A DNA stretch of 64,000 nucleotides from Archivesica marissinica (Eukaryota > Mollusca > Bivalvia > Venerida > Vesicomyidae): contig CM026391.1 in the NCBI GenBank assembly GCA_014843695.1, positions 40,346,768 to 40,410,767 on the forward strand, given 5' to 3'. Shown here one piece after another: positions 35,201 through 49,694 of this stretch (positions within the stretch are counted from its first letter, which is position 1; every line of letters begins with the position of its first letter). Position numbers and translations under genes: made by a program. The notes beneath the pieces are model-generated. The model was not told where the DNA came from. It searched no databases and worked only from the letters and a program-made list of their open reading frames with translations.

Positions 35201-38200
35201 TACAGTATAGAAGAGATACAGCTCACAATGTTCAGTGCTACACAATAGAAGAGATACAGCCCATAATGTTCACTGCTACACTATAGAAGAGATACAGCCC
35301 ACAATGTTCAGTGCTACAGTATCGAAGAGAAACAGCTCACAATGTTCAGTGCTACACTATCGATGAGATACAGCTCACAATGTTCAGTGCTACATTATAG
35401 AAGAGATACAGGTCACAATGTTCAGTTCTACACTATAGAAGAGATACAGCGCACAATGTTCAATGCTACAGTATAGAAGAGATACAGCCCACAATTTCCA
35501 GTGCTATACTATAGAAGAGATACAACTCACAATGTTCAGTGCTACAGTATAGAAGAGATACAGCTCACAATGTTCAGTGCTACAGTATACAAGAGATACA
35601 GCCCACAATATTCAGTGCTACAGTATAGAAGAGATACAGTTCACAATGTTCAGTGATACACTATCGAAGAGATACAGCTCACAATGTTCAGTGCTACATT
35701 ATAGAAGAGATACAGCTCACAATGTGCAGTGCTACGCTATAGAAGAGATACAGCTCACGATGTTCAGTGCTACGCTATAGAAGAGATACAGCTCACACTG
35801 TTCAGTGCTACGCTATAGAAGAGATATAGCTCACAATGTTCAGTGTTACACTATCGAAGAGATACAGCTCACAATGTTCAGTGCTACACTATTGAAGAGA
35901 TACAGCCCACAATGTTCAGTGCTACAGTATAGAAGAGATACAGTACACAATATGCAGTGCTACACTATAGAAGAGATATAGCTCATAATGTTCAGTGCTA
36001 CACTATAGAAGAGATACAGCTCACAATGTTCAGTGCTACACTATTGAAGAGATACAGCTCACAATGTTCAGTGCTACGCTATGGAAGAGATACAGATCAC
36101 GATGTTCAGTGCTACACTATAGAAGAGATACAGCTCACAATGTTCAGTGCTACACCATAGAAGAAATACAGCCCACAATGTCCAGTGCTACGCTATAGAA
36201 GAGATAGAGCCCACAATGTTCTGACCTACAGTATAGAAGAGATACCGCTCACAATGTTCAGTGCTACACAATAGAAGAGATACAGCCCACAATGTTCAGT
36301 GCTACACTTTAGAAGAGATACAGCCCACAATGTTCAGTGCTACAGTATAGAAGAGATACAGCTCACAATGTTCAGTGCTACACTATCGATGAGATACAGC
36401 TCACAAAGTTCAGTGCTACACTATAGAAGAGATACAGCTCACAATGTTCAGTGCTACACTATAGAAGAGATACAGCTCACAATGTTCAGTGCTACACTAT
36501 ACAAGAGATACAGCTCACAATGTTCAGTGCTACACTATAGAAGAGATACAGCCCACAATGTTCAGTGCTACACTCTAGAAGAGATACAGCCCACAATGAT
36601 CAGTGCTACACTATACGAGAGATACAGCTCGCAATCTTCAGTGCTACACTATAGAAGAGATACAGCTCACAATGTTCAGTGCTACGCTATAGAAGAGATA
36701 CAGCTCACAATGTTCAGTGCTACACTATAGAAGAGATACAGCTCACAATGTTCAGTGCTACACTATAGAAGAGATACAGCTCACAATGTTCAGTGCTACA
36801 CTATAGAAGAGATACAGCTCACAATGTTCAGTGCTACAGTATAGAAGAGATACAGCTCACAATGTTCAGTGCTACACTATGATGAGATACAGCTCACAAT
36901 GTTCAGTGCTACAGTATAGAAGAGATACAGCTCACAATGTTCAGTGCTACAGTATACAAGAGATACAGCCCACAATGTTCAGTGCTACAGTATAGAAGAG
37001 ATACAGTTCACAATGTTCAGTGCTACACTATCGAAGAGATACAGCTCACAATGTTCAGTGCTACATTATAGAAGAGATACAGCTCACAATGTTCAGTGCT
37101 ACGCTATAGAAGAGATACAGCTCACGATGTTCAGTGCTACGCTATAGAAGAGATACAGCTCACAATGTTCAGTGCTACGCTATAGAAGAGATACAGCTCA
37201 CAATGTTCAGTGCTACACTATCGAAGAGATACAGCTCACAATGTTCAGTGCTACACTATTGAAGAGATACAGCCCACAATGTTCAGTGCTACAGTATAGA
37301 AGAGATACAGTACACAATATGCAGTGCTACACTATAGAAGAGATATAGCTCATAATGTTCAGTGCTACACTATAGAAGAGATACAGCTCACAATGTTCAG
37401 TGCTACACTATTGAAGAGATACAGCTCACAATGTTCAGTGCTACGCTATGGAAGAGATACAGCTCACGATGTTCAGTGCTACATTATAGAAGAAATACAG
37501 CCCACAATGTCCAGTGCTACGCTATAGAAGAGATACAGCCCACAATGTTCAGACCTACAGTATAGAAGAGATACCGCTCACAATGTTCAGTGCTACACAA
37601 TAGAAGAGATACAGCCCACAATGTTCAGTGCTACACTTTAGAAGAGATACAGCCCACAATGTTCAGTGCTACAGTATAGAAATGATACAGCTCACAATGT
37701 TCAGTGCTACACTATCGATGAGATACAGCTCACAAAGTTCAGTGCTACACTATAGAAGAGATACAGCTCACAATGTTCAGTGCTACACTATAGAAGAGAT
37801 ACAGCTCACAATGTTCAGTGCTACACTATACAAGAGATACAGCTCACAATGTTCAGTGCTACACTATAGAAGAGATACAGCCCACAATGTTCAGTGCTAC
37901 ACTCTAGAAGAGATACAGCCCACAATGATCAGTGCTACACTTTACGAGAGATACAGCTCGCAATCTTCAGTGCTACACTATAGAAGAGATACAGCTCACA
38001 ATGTTCAGTGCTACGCTATAGAAGAGATACAGCTCACAATGTTCAGTGATACAATATACAAGATATACAGCTCACAATGTTCAGTGCTACACTATAGAAG
38101 AGATACAGCTCACAATGTTCAGTGCTACACTATAGAAGAGATACAGAACACAATGTTAAGTGCTACACTATACAAGAGATACAGGTCACAATGTTCAGTG

Positions 38201-40334
38201 CTACAGTATAGAAGAGATACAGTTCACAATATGCAGTGCTACACTATAGAAGAGATATAGCTCATAATGTTCAGTGCTACACTATAGAAGAGATACAGCT
38301 CACAATGTTCAGTGCTACACTATTGAAGAGATACTGCTCACAATGTTCAGTGCTACGCTATGGAAGAGATACAGCTCACGATGTTCAGTGCTACACTATA
38401 GAAGAGATACAGCTCACAATGTTCAGTGCTACCATATAGAAGAAATACAGCCCACAATGTCCAGTGCTACGCTATAGAAGAGATACAGCCCACAATGTTC
38501 AGACCTACAGTATAGAAGAGATACCGCTCACAATGTTCAGTGCTACACATGCTACACAATAGAAGAGATACAGCCCATAATGTTCAGCGCTACACTTTAG
38601 AAGAGATACAGCCCACAATGTTCAGTGCTACAGTATAGAAGAGATACAGCTCACAATATTCAGTGCTACACTATCGATGAGATACAGCTCACAAAGTTCA
38701 GTGCTACACTATAGAAGAGATACAGCTCACAATGTTCAGTGCTACACTATAGAAGAGATACAGCCCACAATGTTCAGTGCTACACTCTAGAATAGATACA
38801 GCCCACAATGATCAGTGCTACACTATACGAGAGATACAGCTCGCAATCTTCAGTGCTACACTATAGAAGAGATACAGCTCACAATGTTCAGTGCTACGCT
38901 ATATAAGAGATACAGCTCACAATGTGCAATGCTACACTATAGAAGAGATACAGCCCACAATGTTCAGTGCTACACTATAGAAGAGATACAGCTCACAATG
39001 TTCAGTGATACAATATACAAGATATACAGCTCACAATGTTCAGTGCTACACTATAGAAGGGATACAGCCCACAATGTTCATAGCTACAGTATAGAAGAGA
39101 TACAGTTCACAATATGCAGTGCTACACTATAGAAGAGATATAGCTCATAATGTTCAGTGCTACACTATAGAAGAGATACAGCTCACAATGTTCAGTGCTA
39201 CACTATTAAAGAGATACAGCTCACAATGTTCAGTGCTACGCTATGGAAGAGATACAGCTCACGATGTTCAGTGCTACACTATAGAAGAGATACAGCTCAC
39301 AATGTTCAGTGCTACGCTATATAAGAGATACAGCTCACAATGTGCAATGCTACACTATAGAAGAGATACAGCCCACAATGTTCAGTGCTACACTATAGAA
39401 GAGATACAGCTCACAATGTTCAGTGATACAATATACAATATATACAGCTCACAATGTTCAGTGCTACACTATAGAAGAGATACAGCTCACAATGTTCAGT
39501 GCTACACTATAGAAGAGATACAGAACACAATGTTAAGTGCTACACTATACAAGAGATACAGGTCACAATGTTCAGTGCTACACTATAGAAGAGATACAGC
39601 CCACAATGTTCAGTGCTACACTATAGAAGAGATACAGCCCACAATGTTCAGTGCTACACTATAGAAGAGATACAGCTCACAATGTTCAGTGCTACACTAT
39701 ACAAGAGATACAGCTCACAATGTTCAGTGATACACTATAGAAGAAATACAGCCCACAATGTCCAGTGCTACGCTATAGAAGAGATACAGCTCACAATGTT
39801 CAGACCTACAGTATAGAAGAGATACCGCTCACAATGTTCAGTGCTACACAATAGAAGAGATACAGCCCACAATGTTCAGTGCTACACTATAGAAGAGATA
39901 CAGCCCACAATGTTCAGTGCTACAGTATAGAAGAGATACAGCCCACAATGTCCAGTGCTACACTATAGATGAGATACTGCTCATAATCTTCAGTGCTACA
40001 CTATAGAAGAGATACAGCCCACAATGTTCAGTGCTACAGTATAGAAGAGATACAGCTCACAATGTCCAGTGCTACATTATAGAAGAAATACAGCTCACAA
40101 TGCTCAGTGCTACAGTATAGAAGAGATACAGCTCACAATGTTCAGTGCTACACTATAGAAGAGATACCACTCAAAATGTCCAGTGCTACACTATAGAAGA
40201 GATACATCTCACAATGTTCAGTGCTACAGTATAGAAGAGATACAGCTCACAATGTCCAGTGATACACTATAGAAGAGATACAGCCCACAATATTCAGTGC
40301 TACAGTATATAAGAGATACAGCTCACAATGTTCA

Positions 40335-41029
40335 GTGCTACACTATAGAAGAGATACAGCTCACAATGTTCAGTGCTACACTATAGAAGAGATACAGCTC
40401 ACAATGTTCAGTGCTACACTATAGAAGAGATACAGCTCACAATGTCCAGTGCTACACTATAGATGAGATACAGCTCACAATGTTCAGTGCTACACTATAG
40501 AAGAGATACAGCTCACAATGTTCAGTGCTACACTATAGAAGAGATACAGCTCACAATGTTCAGTGCTACGGTATAGAAGAGATACAGCTCACAATGTTCA
40601 GTGCTACACTATAGAAGAGATACAGCTCACAATGTCCAGTGCTACACTATAGAAGAGATACAGCTCACAATGTTCAGTGCTACAGTATAGAAGAGATACA
40701 GCTCACAATGTCCAGTGCTACACTATAAATGAGATACAGCTCACATGTTCAGTGCTAGTATAGAAGAGATACAGCTCACATGTTCAGTGCTACGCTATAG
40801 AAGAGATACAGCTCACAATGTTCAGTGCTACGCTATAGAAGAGATACAGCTCACAATGTTCAGTGCTACGCTATAGAAGAGATACAGCTCACAATGTTCA
40901 GTGCTACGCTATAGAAGAGATACAGCTCACATGTTCAGTGCTACGCTATAGAAGAGATACAGCTCACAATGTTCAGTGCTACGCTATAGAAGAGATACAG
41001 CTCACAATGTTCAGTGCTACGCTATAGAA
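40335..41029. repeat. Consensus-like segment of the 38-bp array with single-base losses
   Basis: Units here are unusually uniform, especially 40790-41060. Scattered one-base deletions (for example CTCACATGTTC at about 40742 and again near 40780 and 40930, and CAGTGCTAGTATAG at about 40751) do not recur elsewhere. It lies exactly between two blocks that are duplicated about 19.72 kb to the right, whereas this segment is not. It may be collapsed or poorly polished. Confidence 0.55.
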
Positions 41030-43938
41030 GAGATACAGCTCACAATGTTCAGTGCTACGCTATAGAACAGATACAGCTCACGATGTTCAGTGCTACACTA
41101 TAGAAGATATACAGCTCACAATGTGCAGTGCTACACTATAGAACATATACAGCCCACAATGTTCAGTGCTACACTATAGAAGAGATACAGCTCACAATGT
41201 TCAGTGCTACACTATTGAAGAGATACAGCTCACAATGTTCAGTGCTACGCTATGGAAGAGATACAGCTCACGATGTTCAGTGCTACGCTATAGAAGAGAT
41301 ACAGCTCACAATGTTCAGTGCTAAGCTAGAGAAGAGATACAGCTCACAATATTCAGTGCTACGCTGTATAAGAGATACAGCTCACAATGTTCAGTGCTAC
41401 GCTATAGAAGAGATACAGCTCACAATGTTCAGTGCTACACTATAGAAGAGATACATCTCACAATGTTCAGTGCTACAGTATAGAAGAGATACAGCTCAAA
41501 CTGTCCAGTGCTACACTATAGAAGAGATACAGCCCACAATATTCAGTGCTACAGTATATAAGAAATACAGCTCACAATGTTCAGTGCTACACTATACAAG
41601 AGATACAGCCCACAATGGTCAGTGCTACAGTATAGAAGAGATACTGTTCACAATGTTCAGTGCTACACTACCGAAGAGATACAGCTAACAATGTTCAGTG
41701 CTACACTATAGAAGAGATACAGCTCACAATGTTCAGTGCTAAGCTATAGAAGAGATACAGCTCACAATGTTCAGTGCTAAGCTAGAGAAGAGATACAGCT
41801 CACAATATTCAGTGCTACGCTATAGAAGAGATACAGCTCACAATGTTCAGTGCTACACTATAGACGAGATACAGCCCACAATGTTCAGTGCTACGGTATA
41901 GAAGAGATACAGCCCACAATGTCCAGTGCTACACTATAGAAGAGATACAGCTCACAATGTCCAGTGCTACACTATAGAAGAGATACAGCTCACAATGTTC
42001 AGTGCTACAGTATAGAAGAGATACAGCTCACAATGTCCAGTGCTACACTATAAATGAGATACAGCCCACAATGTTCAGTGCTACAGTATATAAGAGATAC
42101 AGCTCTCGATGTTCAGTGCTACACTATACAAGAGATACAGCCCACAATGGTCAGTGATACAGTATAGAAGAGATACAGTTCACAATGTTCAGTGCTACAC
42201 TATCGAAGAGATGCAGCTCACAATGTTCAGTGCTACACTGTAGAAGAGATACAGCTCACAATGTTCAGTGCTACGCTATAGAAGAGATACAGCTCACGAT
42301 GCTCAGTGCTACGCTATAGAAGAGATACAGCTCACAATGTTCAGTGCTACGCTATAGAAGAGGTACACCTCACAGTGTTCAGTGCTAAGCTATAGAACAG
42401 ATACAGCTCACAATGTTCAGTGCTACAGTATACAAGAGATACAGCTCACACTGTTCAGTGCTACACTATGGAAGAGATACAGCTCACAATGTTCAGTACT
42501 ACACTATGGAAGAGATACAGCCCACAATGTTCAGTGGTACACTATAGAAGAGATACAGTTCACAATGTTCAGTGCTACACTATCAAAGAGATACAGCTCA
42601 CAATGTTCAGTGCTACACTATAGAAGAGATACAGCTCACACTGTTCAGTGCTACGCTATAGAAGAGATACAGTTCACGATGTTCTGTGCTACGCTGTGGA
42701 AGAGATACAGCTCACAATGTTCAGTGCTACGCTATAGAAGAGATACAGCTCACAATGTTCAGTGCTACGCTATCGAAGAGATACAGCTCACAATGTTCAG
42801 TGCTACGCTATAGAACAGATACAGCTCACGATGTTCAGTACTACATTATAGAAGATATACAGCTCACAATGTTCAGTGCTACACTATAGAAGAGATACAG
42901 CTCACAATGTTCAGTGCTACACTATAGAAGAGATACAGCTCACAATGTTCAGTGCTACACTATAGAAGAGATACAGCTCACAATGTTCAGTGCTACACTA
43001 TAGAAGAGATACAGCTCACAATGTTCAGTGCTACACTATAGAAGAGATACAGCCCACAATGTTCAGTGCTACACTATAGAAGAGATACAGCTCACAATGT
43101 CAGTGCTACACTATACAAGAGATACAGCTCACAATCTTCAGTGCTACACTATAGAAGAGATACAGCTCACAATGTTCAGTGCTACACTATAGAAGAGATA
43201 CAGCCCACAATGTTCAGTGCTACACTATAGAAGAGATACAGCTCACAATGTTCAGTGATACAATATACAAGATATACAGCTCACAATGTTCAGTGCTACA
43301 CTATAGAAGAGATACAGCCCACAATGTTCAGTGCTACAGTATTAGAAGAGATACAGTTCACAATGTGCAGTGCTACACTATAGAAGAGATATAGCTCATA
43401 ATGTTCAGTGCTACACTATAGAAGAGATACAGCTCACAATGTTCAGTGCTACAATATAGAAGAGATACAGCTCACAATGTCCAGTGCTACGCTATAGAAG
43501 AGATACAGCCCACAATGTTCAGTGCTACAGTATAGAAGAGATACAGCTCACAATGTTCAGTGCTACACTATAGAAGAGATACAGCCCACAATGTTCAGTG
43601 CTACACTTTAGAAGAGATACAGCCCACAATGTTCAGTGCTACAGTATAGAAGAGATACAGCTCACAATGTTCAGTGCTACACTATCGATGAGATACAGCT
43701 CACAATGTTCAGTGCTACACTATAGAAGAGATACAGCTCACAATGTTCAGTGCTACTCTATAGAAGAGATACAGCTCACAATGTTCAGTGCTAAACTATA
43801 GAAGAGATACAGCTCACAATGTTCAGTGCTACACTATAGAAGAGATACAGCTCACAATGTTCAGTGCTACACTATAGAAGAGATACAGCTCACAATGTTC
43901 AGTGCTACAGTATAGAAGAGATACAGCCCACAATGTTC

Positions 43939-44938
43939 NNNNNNNNNNNNNNNNNNNNNNNNNNNNNNNNNNNNNNNNNNNNNNNNNNNNNNNNNNNNNN
44001 NNNNNNNNNNNNNNNNNNNNNNNNNNNNNNNNNNNNNNNNNNNNNNNNNNNNNNNNNNNNNNNNNNNNNNNNNNNNNNNNNNNNNNNNNNNNNNNNNNNN
44101 NNNNNNNNNNNNNNNNNNNNNNNNNNNNNNNNNNNNNNNNNNNNNNNNNNNNNNNNNNNNNNNNNNNNNNNNNNNNNNNNNNNNNNNNNNNNNNNNNNNN
44201 NNNNNNNNNNNNNNNNNNNNNNNNNNNNNNNNNNNNNNNNNNNNNNNNNNNNNNNNNNNNNNNNNNNNNNNNNNNNNNNNNNNNNNNNNNNNNNNNNNNN
44301 NNNNNNNNNNNNNNNNNNNNNNNNNNNNNNNNNNNNNNNNNNNNNNNNNNNNNNNNNNNNNNNNNNNNNNNNNNNNNNNNNNNNNNNNNNNNNNNNNNNN
44401 NNNNNNNNNNNNNNNNNNNNNNNNNNNNNNNNNNNNNNNNNNNNNNNNNNNNNNNNNNNNNNNNNNNNNNNNNNNNNNNNNNNNNNNNNNNNNNNNNNNN
44501 NNNNNNNNNNNNNNNNNNNNNNNNNNNNNNNNNNNNNNNNNNNNNNNNNNNNNNNNNNNNNNNNNNNNNNNNNNNNNNNNNNNNNNNNNNNNNNNNNNNN
44601 NNNNNNNNNNNNNNNNNNNNNNNNNNNNNNNNNNNNNNNNNNNNNNNNNNNNNNNNNNNNNNNNNNNNNNNNNNNNNNNNNNNNNNNNNNNNNNNNNNNN
44701 NNNNNNNNNNNNNNNNNNNNNNNNNNNNNNNNNNNNNNNNNNNNNNNNNNNNNNNNNNNNNNNNNNNNNNNNNNNNNNNNNNNNNNNNNNNNNNNNNNNN
44801 NNNNNNNNNNNNNNNNNNNNNNNNNNNNNNNNNNNNNNNNNNNNNNNNNNNNNNNNNNNNNNNNNNNNNNNNNNNNNNNNNNNNNNNNNNNNNNNNNNNN
44901 NNNNNNNNNNNNNNNNNNNNNNNNNNNNNNNNNNNNNN
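43939..44938. other. Assembly gap of exactly 1000 N inside the 38-bp array
   Basis: Exactly 1000 undetermined bases with the 38-bp satellite on both sides, so the true length is unknown. The first bases after the gap match 32635 onward rather than continuing the left flank. Confidence 1.
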
Positions 44939-45604
44939 CAGCTCACAATGTTCAATGCTACACTATAGAACAGATGCATCTCACAATGTTCAGTGCTACA
45001 CTATAGAAGAGATACAGCTCACAATGTTCAGTGCTACACTATAGAAGAGATACAGCTCACAATGTCCAGTGCTACAGTATAGAACAGATACAGCTCACAA
45101 TATTCAGTGCTACAGTATACATGAGATACAGCTTACAATGTGCAGTACTACAGTATAGAAGAGATACAGCTCACAATGTTCAGTGCTACACTATAGAAGA
45201 GATACAGCTCACAATGTCCATTGCTACTCTATAGAAGAGATACAGCTCACAATATTCAGCGCTACAGTATTGAAGAGATACAGCTCACAATGTTAAGTCC
45301 TACAGTATAGAAGAGATACAGCTCACAATGTTCAGTGCTACACTATGGAAGAGATACAGTCCACAATGTTCAGTGCTGCACTATAGAAGAGATACAGTTC
45401 ACAATGTTCAGTGCTACACTATCGAAGAGATACAGCTCACAATGTTCAGTGCTACACTATAGAAGAGATACAGCTCACACTGTCCAGTGCTACGCTATAG
45501 AAGAGATACAGCCCACAATGTTCAGTGCTACAGTATAGAAGAGATACAGCTCACAATGTTCAGTGCTACACAATAGAAGAGATACAGCCCACAATGTTCA
45601 CTGC
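44939..45604. repeat. Near-copy of 32635-33300 (offset 12304)
   Basis: From the first base after the gap the sequence follows 32635 onward, including the rare CAGATGCATCTCAC unit, a GTCCATTGCTACTC unit and GTTCAGTGCTGCAC. Two 67-residue readings (45031 and 45335) equal those at 32727 and 33031. The match degrades at about 45605, where base-level noise starts. Confidence 0.88.
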
Positions 45605-46030
45605 TACAGCTATAGACGAGAGACAGCCCACCTGTTCAGTGCTACAGTAGCGAAGAGATACAGCTCCCAATGTTCAGTGCTACACTATCGATGAGATACA
45701 GCTCACACTTTCAGTGCTACACCTATAGAAGAGATACAGGTCAAACTGTTCAGTGCTACCTATATAGAGAGAATCAGCGCACACTGTTCCGGTGCTACAG
45801 TATATAAGAGATACAGCCCACAATTTCAGTGCTACACTATAGAAGAGATACAACTCACAAGGTTCAGTGCTCTCATTATAAAAGATACAGCTCACAGAAG
45901 GTTCAGGTGCTACAGTAATAAGAGATACAGCCCCAATGTGTCTGCTACAGTATACAAGAGAATACAGCCCACAATATTCAGTGCTACAGTATAGAAGAGA
46001 TACAGTTCACATGTTCATGCTACAGTATCG
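45605..46030. other. Error-like stretch in the 38-bp array
   Basis: Many one- or two-base insertions, deletions and substitutions occur in about 420 bases (for example TACCTATATAGAGAGAATC, GTTCCGGTGC and CTCACAGAAGGTTCAGG), while both flanks are clean. By unit order it corresponds to about 33300-33720. This looks like an unpolished read consensus. A truly decayed patch is less likely given its sharp edges. Confidence 0.65.
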
Positions 46031-49000
46031 AAGAGATACAGCTCACAATGTTCAGTGCTACATTATAGAAGAGATACAGCTCACAATGTTCAGTGCTACA
46101 CTATAGAAGAGATACAGCCCACAATGATCAGTGCTACACTATACGAGAGATACAGCTCGCAATGTTCAGTGCTACACTATAAAAGAGATACAGCTCACAA
46201 TGTTCAGTGCTACACTATAGAAGAGATACAGCCCACAATGTCCAGTGCTACGCTATAGAAGAGATACAGCCCACAATGTTCAGTGCTACAGTATAGAAGA
46301 GATACAGCTCACAATGTTCAGTGCTACACAATAGAAGAGATACAGCCCATAATGTTCACTGCTACACTATAGAAGAGATACAGCCCACAATGTTCAGTGC
46401 TACAGTATCGAAGAGATACAGCTCACAATGTTCAGTGCTACACTATCGATGAGATACAGCTCACACTGTTCAGTGCTACAGTATATAAGAGATACTGCCA
46501 ACAATGTTCAGTGCTACAGTATACAAGAGATACAGCCCACAATATTCAGTGCTACAGTATAGAAGAGATACAGTTCACAATGTTCAGTGATACACTATCG
46601 AAGAGATACAGCTCACAATGTTCAGTGCTACACTATAGAAGAGATACAGCTCACAATGTTCAGTGCTACACTATAGAAGAGATACAGCTCACAATGTTCA
46701 GTGCTACGCTATAGAAGAGAAACAGCTCACAATGTCCAGTGCTACACTATCGATGCGATACAGCTCACAATATTCAGTGCTACACTATAGAAGAGATACA
46801 GCTCACAATGTTCAGTGTTACACTATAGAAGAGATACAGCCCACAATGTTCATTGCTACGGTATAGAAGAGATACAGCCCACAATGTCCAGTGCTACACT
46901 ATAGAGGAGATACAGCTCACAATGTCCAGTGCTACACTATAGAAGAGATACAGCACACAATGTTCAGTGCTACAGTACAGAAGAGATACAGCTCACAATG
47001 TCCAGTGCTACACTATAAATGAGATACAGCTCACTATGTTCAGTGCTAAGCTATAGAAGAGATACAGCTCACAGTTTTCAGTGCTACGCTATAGAAGAGA
47101 TACAGCTCACGATGTTCAGTGCTACGCTATAGAAGAGATAGAGCTCACAATGTTCAGTGCTACGCTATAGAAGAGATACAGCTCACAATGTTCAGTGCTA
47201 AGCTATAGAAGAGATACAGCTCACAGTTTTCAGTGCTACGCTATAGAAGAGATACAGCTCACGATGTTCAGTGCTACGCTATAGAAGAGATAGAGCCCAC
47301 AATGATCAGAGATACACTATCGAAGAGATACAGCTCACAATGTTCAGTGCTACACTATAGAACAGATACAGCTCACAATGTTCAGTGCTACACTATATAA
47401 GATATACAGCTCACAATGTGCAATGCTACACTATAGAACATATACAGCCCACAATGTTCAGTGCTACACTATAGAAGAGATACAGCTCACAATGTTCAGT
47501 GCTACACTATAGAAGAGATACAGCTCACAATGTTCAGTGCTACACTATAGAAGAGATACAGATCACAATGTTCAATGCTACAATATACAAGAAATACAGC
47601 TCACAATGTTCAGTGCTAAACTATACAAGAGATACAGCTCACAATATTCAGTGCTACACTATATAAGAAATACAGCCCACAATGTCCAGTGCTACGCTAT
47701 AGAAGAGATACAGCCCACAATGTTCAGTGCTACACTATAGAAGAGATACATCCCACAATATTCAGTGCTACAGTATAGAAGAGATACAGCACAAAATGTC
47801 CAGTGCTACACTATAGAAGAGATACAGCCCACAAAATTCAGTGCTACAATATATAAGAAATACAGCCCACAATGTTCAGTGCTACACTATACAAGAGATA
47901 CAGCCCACAATATTCAGTGCTACACTATAGAAGAGATACAGCTCACAATGTTCAGTGCTACACTACAGAAGAGATACAGCTAACAATGTTCAGTGCTACA
48001 CTATAGAAGAGATACAGCTCACAATGTTCAGTGCTAAACTATAGAAGAGATACAGCCCACAATGTTCAGTGCTAAGCTATAGAAGAGATACAGCTCACAA
48101 TATTCAGTGCTACGCTATAGAAGAGATACAGCTAACAATGTTCAGTGCTACACTATAGAAGAAATACAGCCCACAATATTCAGTGCTACGCTATATAAGA
48201 GATACAGCCCACAATGTCCAGTGCTACACTATAGAAGAGATACAGCTCACAATGTCCAGTGCTACACTATAGAAGAGATACAACACACAATGTTCAGTGC
48301 TACACTATAGAAGAGATACAGCTCACAATGTCCAGTGCTACACTATAAAAGAGATACAGCCCACAATGTTCAGTGCTACACTATATAAGAGATACAGCCC
48401 ACAATGTTCAGTGCTACACTATACAAGAGATACAGCCCACAATGATCAGTGATACACTATACAAGAGATACAGCTCACAATGTTCAGTGCTACACTATAG
48501 AAGAGATACAGCTCACAATGTTCAGTGCTACACTATAGAAGAGATACAGCTCACAATGTTCAGTGCTACACTATAGAAGAGATACAGCTCACAATGCTCA
48601 GTGCTACACTATAGAAGAGATACAGCTCACAATGTTCAGTGCTACACTATAGAAGAGATACAGCTCACAATGTTCAGTGCTACACTATAGAAGAGATACA
48701 GCTCACAATGTTCAGTGCTACACTATAGAAGAGATACAGCTCACAATGTTCAGTGCTACACTATACAAGAGATACAGCTCACAATGTTCAGTGCTACACT
48801 ATAGAAGAGATACAGCCCACAATGTTCAGTGCTACACTATACAAGAGATACAGCCCACAATGTTCAGTGCTACACTATACAAGAGATACAGCTCACAATG
48901 TTCAGTGCTACACTATAGAAGAGATACAGCTCACAATGTTCAGTGCTACACTATAGAAGAGATACAGCTCACAATGTTCAGTGCTACACTATAGAAGAGA

Positions 49001-49694
49001 TACAGCCCACAATGTTCAGTGCTACACTATAGAAGAGATACAGCTCACAATGTTCAGTGATACAATATACAAGATATACAGCTCACAATGTTCAGTGCTA
49101 CACTATAGAAGAGATACAGCTCACAATGTTCAGTGCTACACTATAGAAGAGATACAGAACACAATGTTAAGTGCTACACTATACAAGAGATACAGCCACA
49201 ATGTTCAGTGCTACAGTATAGAAGAGATACAGTTCACAATATGCAGTGCTACACTATAGAAGAGATATAGCTCATAATGTTCAGTGCTACACTATAGAAG
49301 AGATACAGCTCACAATGTTCAGTGCTACACTATTGAAGTGATACAGCTCACAATGTTCAGTGCTACGCTATGGAAGAGATACAGCTCACGATGTTCAGTG
49401 CTACACTATAGAAGAGATACAGCTCACAATGTTCAGTGCTACATTATATAAGAAATACAGCCCACAATGTCCAGTGCTACGCTATAGAAGAGATACAGCC
49501 CACAATGTTCAGACCTACAGTATAGAAGAGATACCGCTCACAATGTTCAGTGCTACACAATAGAAGAGATACAGCCCACAATGTTCAGTGCTACACTTTA
49601 GAAGAGATACAGCCCACAATGTTCAGTGCTACAGTATAGAAGAGATACAGCTCACAATGTTCAGTGCTACACTATCGATGAGATACAGCTCACA

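Larger units (their letters stand above)
28412..43938. repeat. 38-bp satellite array, left segment, about 409 units
   Basis: The unit is 38 bp: CACAATGTTCAGTGCTACAC followed by 18 bases TATAGAAGAGATACAGCT. Variation concentrates at a few positions: GCTC/GCCC/GTTC before ACAATG; TTC/TCC/TGC/ATC before AGTG; CTACA/CTACG/CTACAG before CTAT or TAT; and TAG/TCG/TAC/TGG/TTG before AAG. These combinations act as barcodes that expose higher-order structure. 38 is not a multiple of 3, so three units (114 bp) give one 38-codon cycle, with an in-frame TAG at CTATAG once per cycle. All plus-strand open frames here arise this way. No gene, RNA or mobile element was seen inside. Confidence 0.98.

Noticed and set aside
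43864..45044. Frames of 370-380 residues across 43.9-44.9 kb
   Set aside because: Same reason: they span a 1000-N gap between satellite segments.
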